NCBI GenBank assembly: GCA_016780605.1
Contig: JADHLS010000150.1
Coordinates: 1 to 9,250, forward strand
DNA length: 9,250 bases
Direction of reading: 5' to 3'
From: Reyranella sp.
Lineage (GTDB): Bacteria; Pseudomonadota; Alphaproteobacteria; Reyranellales; Reyranellaceae
The position numbers and the translations under genes are program-made. Positions 5,637-9,250 of this stretch are shown piece after piece. How positions within the stretch are numbered: position 1 is the first letter of the stretch; each line of letters starts with the position of its first letter. A model generated the notes under the pieces. It ran no database searches. It saw nothing but the letters and a program-made list of their open reading frames with translations, and was not told where the DNA came from.

Positions 5637-6983
5637 CTAAAAGCGCCAGCTCACGCCCATCAGGAAGCTGTTGTTCTCGAAGCTGTAGAGCGGAATGTTG
5701 GCGTTGCGCACAAAGCGGCCGCCCGAGATCGTCAGAGTCGTGCGATCGTCGAAGGGGATGCCGAGGGTTATGTTCAGGATCGTATCGTTCTGCTGGCGCA
5801 CGGTCGTGGCATCGACGATCGGATCGGCCTGGTCGTAGCCCCACCACTGCACGTTGGCCGAGAGCGAAATGGTCCAGGGCAGGTCGCTCTTGAACAGGGG
5901 ATCGGGGAAACGGAACTGCATGCCGCCGCCGACGCCGCCCACCAGGTAACTGTACTGTTGGAAGCTGTCCGCCAGGAAGCGCTGGATGTTGGTGTTGGCA
6001 AAGATCGCCACGACGTCGGTCAACGCATATTGGAACGTCGTGTTGGCCGAATACTCATTGCCTGTATAGACGTTGTTGGCGGGCAGGTACCAGCTGTCCT
6101 GATAGAGCAGGCGCCGGTAGCTGACCAACGACGTGTTGCGGAGCTTGCTGGTCAGCAGGGAGCCGACCTCGACGGCGGAGCCGTAGCTGCCGTAGTACGG
6201 CTGATCGTTGACCCAGATGAAGCTCAGCAGGCCCATCGGCTTGATGCTGATGTCCTCGAATATGCCCTGAAAGGCCTGGAAGCGCGGCCCCGAGCTCAGG
6301 TCGAGGAGCGACACGTTGGCCTGCGAGACCTGGAACTGGCGGTTGGCGTAGCCGGTGAGCTGGGTCTCGAGCTGGCCCCGATCCTGGGTGCCGAGATCGT
6401 AGATGTGGCGAACGTAGCCGGAGCCCACGACACCCCAGTCGGCGGTGCCGACGGCCTGCTGGTTGAGATTGACCGTCTGGCCGGCGAGCATGACGTTCGA
6501 CGTCGGCGGGCCGAGGTTGGCGTTCGACTGATAACGAACGCCGGCGAATACTTCGCCGACGAAGCGCGAGCGACTGTTGCGCTTGTTGACCTCCGCCAGA
6601 TATTGCTCGGCGCGCGTTTTCACCTCGGGTGGGATGTTCGCCGTGGCGACCACGGTCTCGAGATAGGTGCGCGCTATCTCATACGAGCCCAGGCGATAGT
6701 AGAGAACCGCCAGCTCGAGGCGCACGCGCGGCAGGTCGGGATTGACCAACAGCATGCGCTCAAGGGCCGAGATCGCGCCCTCATAGTCGCCGGTCTTGGT
6801 GGCGATGGTGGCGAACTTGAACAGGACATCGAGATCCGCGGGCTTGCGCAGCATCTCCTGGAAGGCGGCGTCGTACTCGCGCTCCTGGTCGGCTGTCGCG
6901 TTCACCGGACCTTGGGCGAGGGTGGGACTGGCCAGACCGAACAGGAACAACAGCACGCAAGCGAGCTGCCTGAGACGACGCAC
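5637..6983 (-). CDS. TPR plus outer-membrane beta-barrel protein, Slam / type XI secretion-like
   Basis: This encodes 448 residues. Residues 1-23 are a signal peptide ending near TLAQ. Residues ~32-135 are helical TPR-like repeats, including TGDYEGAISALERMLLVNPD and VRLELAVLYYRLGSYEIA. From ~140 to the end the chain alternates polar and hydrophobic/aromatic residues in strand-sized pieces (GVRYQSNAN, QLETQLTGYANRQF, TLTISGGRFVRN) and finishes SFLMGVSWRF, with the terminal Phe used as the BAM signal of outer-membrane barrels. N-terminal TPR plus a ~300-residue barrel with an early Y-x-SNAN strand is the layout of Slam (DUF560) proteins, which move surface lipoproteins or soluble cargo across the outer membrane. 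The GTG start at 6983 has GGGGAG seven bases upstream. It lies 58 bases after the glycosyltransferase stop and upstream of the FecR gene. A general TPR-porin or exopolysaccharide export barrel is the alternative. Confidence 0.72.
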   Translation of the reverse strand: MRRLRQLACVLLFLFGLASPTLAQGPVNATADQEREYDAAFQEMLRKPADLDVLFKFATIATKTGDYEGAISALERMLLVNPDLPRVRLELAVLYYRLGSYEIARTYLETVVATANIPPEVKTRAEQYLAEVNKRNSRSRFVGEVFAGVRYQSNANLGPPTSNVMLAGQTVNLNQQAVGTADWGVVGSGYVRHIYDLGTQDRGQLETQLTGYANRQFQVSQANVSLLDLSSGPRFQAFQGIFEDISIKPMGLLSFIWVNDQPYYGSYGSAVEVGSLLTSKLRNTSLVSYRRLLYQDSWYLPANNVYTGNEYSANTTFQYALTDVVAIFANTNIQRFLADSFQQYSYLVGGVGGGMQFRFPDPLFKSDLPWTISLSANVQWWGYDQADPIVDATTVRQQNDTILNITLGIPFDDRTTLTISGGRFVRNANIPLYSFENNSFLMGVSWRF

Positions 6984-6990
6984 GTGCGCT

Positions 6991-6996
6991 CTCCCC
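6991..6996 (-). promoter_or_regulatory. Shine-Dalgarno of the Slam-like gene, fixes its GTG start
   Basis: GGGGAG on the minus strand ends seven bases before the GTG at 6983. It is one of the few clear ribosome binding sites in this minus-strand group and supports a GTG start that puts the signal peptide at the N-terminus. Confidence 0.65.
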
Positions 6997-7041
6997 GGTA
7001 CTCAGAAATCACCCACCCAGGATTATTGTAACGCAGACGGC

Positions 7042-8037
7042 TCAGACGAGCCAGCTTCGCGCCACCAGCAGCCACGACTGGGGCCACGCCGCCCGCGCCG
7101 CCATCATGCGCAGCAGCATGCACTGGTACTGGCGTTCTCCGAGTGCGCCTATGAATCTTTCGCGCCCGCGTTGCATGGCGGAAAGCATCCGGTCCAGCAT
7201 CACCGTATAGGTGTTTCCCCAGTTGCGACTGGACAAATGCAAGCGTCCGCCGAGTACCGGATTGTCGGCCGCGCCGTTCTTGCCGTGCAGGCGATAGGCA
7301 TAGAGCGCCTCATCGATCAGCAGCGAGCCGGCCACCATTTGCGCCATGACCACGACATAGAAGTCCATGTGCAGGCGAAAAGTTTCATCATCGTCAGGGA
7401 AAACAAGATCGATCAACGAGCGGCGGAACATCATCGACGAGGTGCTGACCCATACCCAGTGCACGACGCGCCTGGTGTAGAGGCGATAGGGCGTCTGCTT
7501 CTCCCAGTGCGCGGTGTTGTTGGTCACGTCGACCTTGGGAACGCGCGCGGGATCGATCGGTGCAAAGGCGCGATCGCGGTCGGCGCTGGCGCGCTCCTTG
7601 CCGAACCAGTAGACGCAGCCTGCGATCAGCTTGCCTTGCCCGTCGATCAGCCGCGCATTGCAGGCGGTGAAGCCCACGGCGTAGGACTCGTTCAGATGCG
7701 CGGCGAGATGGCGTTCGAGGAAGTCGGGGTTCCAGAGATCGTCGGAATCGAGGAAGCAGACGAAGGTCGCGCGAGTCGCCGCGAGCCCGCGCCGCGTGGC
7801 GCCGGTCTGGCCGACATTCTTGTCGAGACGGATCAACTTGAAGCGCGGATCGGCGAGCTCGTCGAGCGTGCGCTGCACCACCTGGGCGGAATCGTCGGTC
7901 GAGGCGTCATCGACGATGACGCATTCGAAATCGCGCAGCGTCTGGCGCGCCACCGAACGGATGGCGTCGCCGATATAGTCCCGGCAGTTGTAGCAGGTGA
8001 CGACGACGGAGATGCCAGGGAGCGGCGCGTCGGTCAC
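7042..8037 (-). CDS. Family 2 glycosyltransferase (GT-A fold)
   Basis: This encodes a 331-residue cytoplasmic glycosyltransferase that transfers a sugar from a nucleotide-sugar donor; donor and acceptor are unknown. The GT-A nucleotide-binding start ISVVVTCYNCRDYIGDAI is followed by VDDAS (residues 42-46). The metal-binding D-x-D region is FLDSDDLW (95-102), and further on come an HMDFYVV segment and EALYAYRLHG, typical of the acceptor-side half of GT2 enzymes. There is no transmembrane helix, so it is not a processive synthase. The start is taken as GTG 8037, which overlaps the dehydratase stop by four bases (GTGA) and directly precedes the conserved strand. Upstream in-frame codons to 8154 lie inside the dehydratase gene and have no family resemblance. 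Its link to the dehydratase is unexpected; a cell-surface glycan role alongside the downstream outer-membrane gene is inference. Confidence 0.9.
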   Translation of the reverse strand: MTDAPLPGISVVVTCYNCRDYIGDAIRSVARQTLRDFECVIVDDASTDDSAQVVQRTLDELADPRFKLIRLDKNVGQTGATRRGLAATRATFVCFLDSDDLWNPDFLERHLAAHLNESYAVGFTACNARLIDGQGKLIAGCVYWFGKERASADRDRAFAPIDPARVPKVDVTNNTAHWEKQTPYRLYTRRVVHWVWVSTSSMMFRRSLIDLVFPDDDETFRLHMDFYVVVMAQMVAGSLLIDEALYAYRLHGKNGAADNPVLGGRLHLSSRNWGNTYTVMLDRMLSAMQRGRERFIGALGERQYQCMLLRMMAARAAWPQSWLLVARSWLV

Positions 8038-9250
8038 GATTTGGCGGGACCCAGGAAGCCGAAGTCCACGCCCTCGTCGGCCTGCAGCACTTCCTTGTGG
8101 AAGAGGCCAGTATAGCCGCGACCGCTGCCGTTGGGCGCGGCCGGCGCCATCCACTTCTTGCGGCGCGCCGCCAGCTCCTTGGCGTCGACATGCAGCTCGA
8201 GCTTGCGCTTGGGAACGTCGAGCGTGATGCGGTCGCCTGTCTTGACCAGGGCCAGCGGCCCGCCGACGGCGGATTCGGGCGCCACGTGCAGGACGATGGT
8301 GCCGAACGCGGTGCCGCTCATGCGGGCGTCGGAGATGCGGATCATGTCCTTCACGCCGGCCCGCGCGAGCTTCATGGGGATGGGGAAGGAGCCCGCCTCC
8401 GGCATGCCGGGGGCGCCCTTCGGTCCGGCATTGCGCAGCACCAGGATGTCCTCGGCCTTGACGTCGAGGTTGGGATCATCGCCGCGCGCAGCGAGATCCT
8501 CCAGCGAATCGAACACCACGGCGCGGCCGGTGTGGGTCATCAGCGCGGGCGAGGCCGCGGCATGCTTGATCACCGCGCCGCGCGGCGCGAGGTTGCCGCG
8601 CAGCACCGCCATGCCGCCGGTCGGCTTGATCGGATTCTTCGGCGTACGGATCACGGTCTGGTTGGGCACCATCTCGGCGGCGTCGATCACCTGCTTCAGG
8701 CTGCGGCCCGAGACGGTCAGGCACTTCTCGTCGAGATGCTTGCGGATCTCCTTCATCAGGCGCGAGTTGCCGCCGGCCCAGTGGAAATGCTCCATGTAGT
8801 GATCGCCCGAGGGCTTGAGATCGACCAGCACCGGCACCTTGCGGCCGATCGCATCGAACTCCTCGAGCTCGATGTTTATGCCGAGCCGCCGCGCCACCGC
8901 GGTCAGATGAACCAGCGCATTGGTCGAGCCGCCGATCGCCTGCAGCACGGTGAGCGCGTTGCGGAACGCGCCGGCCGTCATGATCTCACTGGCGCGCGGG
9001 CCCTGCTTCTTCGCCATCTCGGCGGCCAGCCGGCCGCTCGCCTCGGCGACGCGCAGGCGATCGGAGTGCGTTGCCGGGATCGAGCCGCTGCCGGGCAGGC
9101 CCATGCCCAGCGTCTCGACGATGCAGCCCATGGTGCTGGCCGTGCCCATCACCATGCAGGTGCCCTTGGTCGGCGCCAGCCGCTCGCTCACCTGCTCGAT
9201 GTCGGTCTCCGAGAAGGTGCCGGCGCGATACTGGCCCCACAGCCGGCGAC
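8034..9250 (-). CDS. IlvD/Edd family dehydratase, sugar-acid (arabonate/xylonate) type, N-terminus outside window
   Basis: About 404 residues are visible, roughly the last 70% of a usual ~575-residue enzyme; the frame runs off the right edge. Family members dehydrate dihydroxy acids using an iron-sulfur cluster and Mg. Visible hallmarks are the cluster-binding Cys in KGTCMVMGTASTM (codon 9158-9156), IGGSTNALVHLTA, a GGMAVLRGNLAPRGAVIK block, LRNAGPKGAPGMPE, and the catalytic-serine motif SDARMSGTAFG (8333-8301) leading into HVAPESAVGG. Branched-chain IlvD has CPGCGSCSGMFTANSM at the cluster Cys; the GTCMVMGTASTM form seen here matches pentonate dehydratases such as L-arabonate and D-xylonate dehydratase. 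A sugar-acid substrate is therefore more likely than dihydroxyisovalerate, but the exact one is not decided by this. The frame passes through a GTG at 9191 that is internal, not the start. The stop overlaps the start of the glycosyltransferase gene. Confidence 0.93.
   Translation of the reverse strand, partial: RRLWGQYRAGTFSETDIEQVSERLAPTKGTCMVMGTASTMGCIVETLGMGLPGSGSIPATHSDRLRVAEASGRLAAEMAKKQGPRASEIMTAGAFRNALTVLQAIGGSTNALVHLTAVARRLGINIELEEFDAIGRKVPVLVDLKPSGDHYMEHFHWAGGNSRLMKEIRKHLDEKCLTVSGRSLKQVIDAAEMVPNQTVIRTPKNPIKPTGGMAVLRGNLAPRGAVIKHAAASPALMTHTGRAVVFDSLEDLAARGDDPNLDVKAEDILVLRNAGPKGAPGMPEAGSFPIPMKLARAGVKDMIRISDARMSGTAFGTIVLHVAPESAVGGPLALVKTGDRITLDVPKRKLELHVDAKELAARRKKWMAPAAPNGSGRGYTGLFHKEVLQADEGVDFGFLGPAKS

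Noticed and set aside
5604..7031. 475-codon plus-strand frame opposite the Slam-like gene.
   Set aside because: It has biased His/Asp/Gly composition and no domain; the minus-strand frame has a signal peptide, TPRs and a terminal Phe barrel.
6796..8115. 439-codon plus-strand frame opposite the glycosyltransferase.
   Set aside because: The GT2 motifs on the minus strand (VDDAS, DSDD) are decisive.
8034..9250. Calling the dehydratase ilvD of branched-chain amino acid synthesis.
   Set aside because: The residues around the cluster cysteine (GTCMVMGTASTM) follow the pentonate dehydratase pattern, not the CPGCGSCSGMF pattern of IlvD.

Overview
The window is GC-rich DNA with tightly packed genes from a Gram-negative bacterium, most likely an alphaproteobacterium. 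A DUF992 protein (a family I know mainly from Rhizobiales and relatives), a FecR-domain exported protein, a Slam-like outer-membrane protein, two small lipoproteins and a sugar-acid type IlvD/Edd dehydratase all fit this. I cannot name the genus with confidence; a Reyranella- or Rhizobiales-like organism is a guess. I see no rRNA, tRNA, CRISPR array, insertion sequence or prophage gene.

Layout. Positions 3-257 (+) hold the C-terminal STAS end of a SulP-type anion transporter. Its last 50 bases overlap, tail to tail, a small lipoprotein gene on the minus strand (208-546). A second small lipoprotein gene (670-1005, +) is a diverged paralogue of the first, arranged head to head with it. After a 296-base gap comes a secreted DUF992 protein (1302-1814, +).

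Positions 1880-4028 (+) form a four-gene unit with no gaps: two unrecognised genes (167 and 123 aa), then fdhD and mobB. The junctions are TAG/ATG abutting, ATGA and GTGA, so the genes are probably translationally coupled. FdhD transfers sulfur to the molybdenum cofactor of formate dehydrogenase. MobB is a GTPase of molybdenum-cofactor nucleotide (MGD) synthesis. The two unknown genes are therefore candidates for a role in molybdoenzyme or formate metabolism.

Positions 4025-9250 are all on the minus strand. In transcription order they hold an IlvD/Edd family dehydratase (partial, sugar-acid type), a family 2 glycosyltransferase whose start overlaps the dehydratase stop by 4 bases, a TPR plus beta-barrel outer-membrane protein resembling Slam / type XI secretion translocators, and a FecR-domain exported protein. 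The C-terminus of the FecR protein looks like the TbpB-type barrel carried by Slam clients. The most interesting reading is that these last two genes are a translocator and its cargo, the cargo carrying a FecR domain at its N-terminus and lacking a lipobox. The FecR gene and mobB converge and share the palindromic tetramer CTAG as both stop codons.
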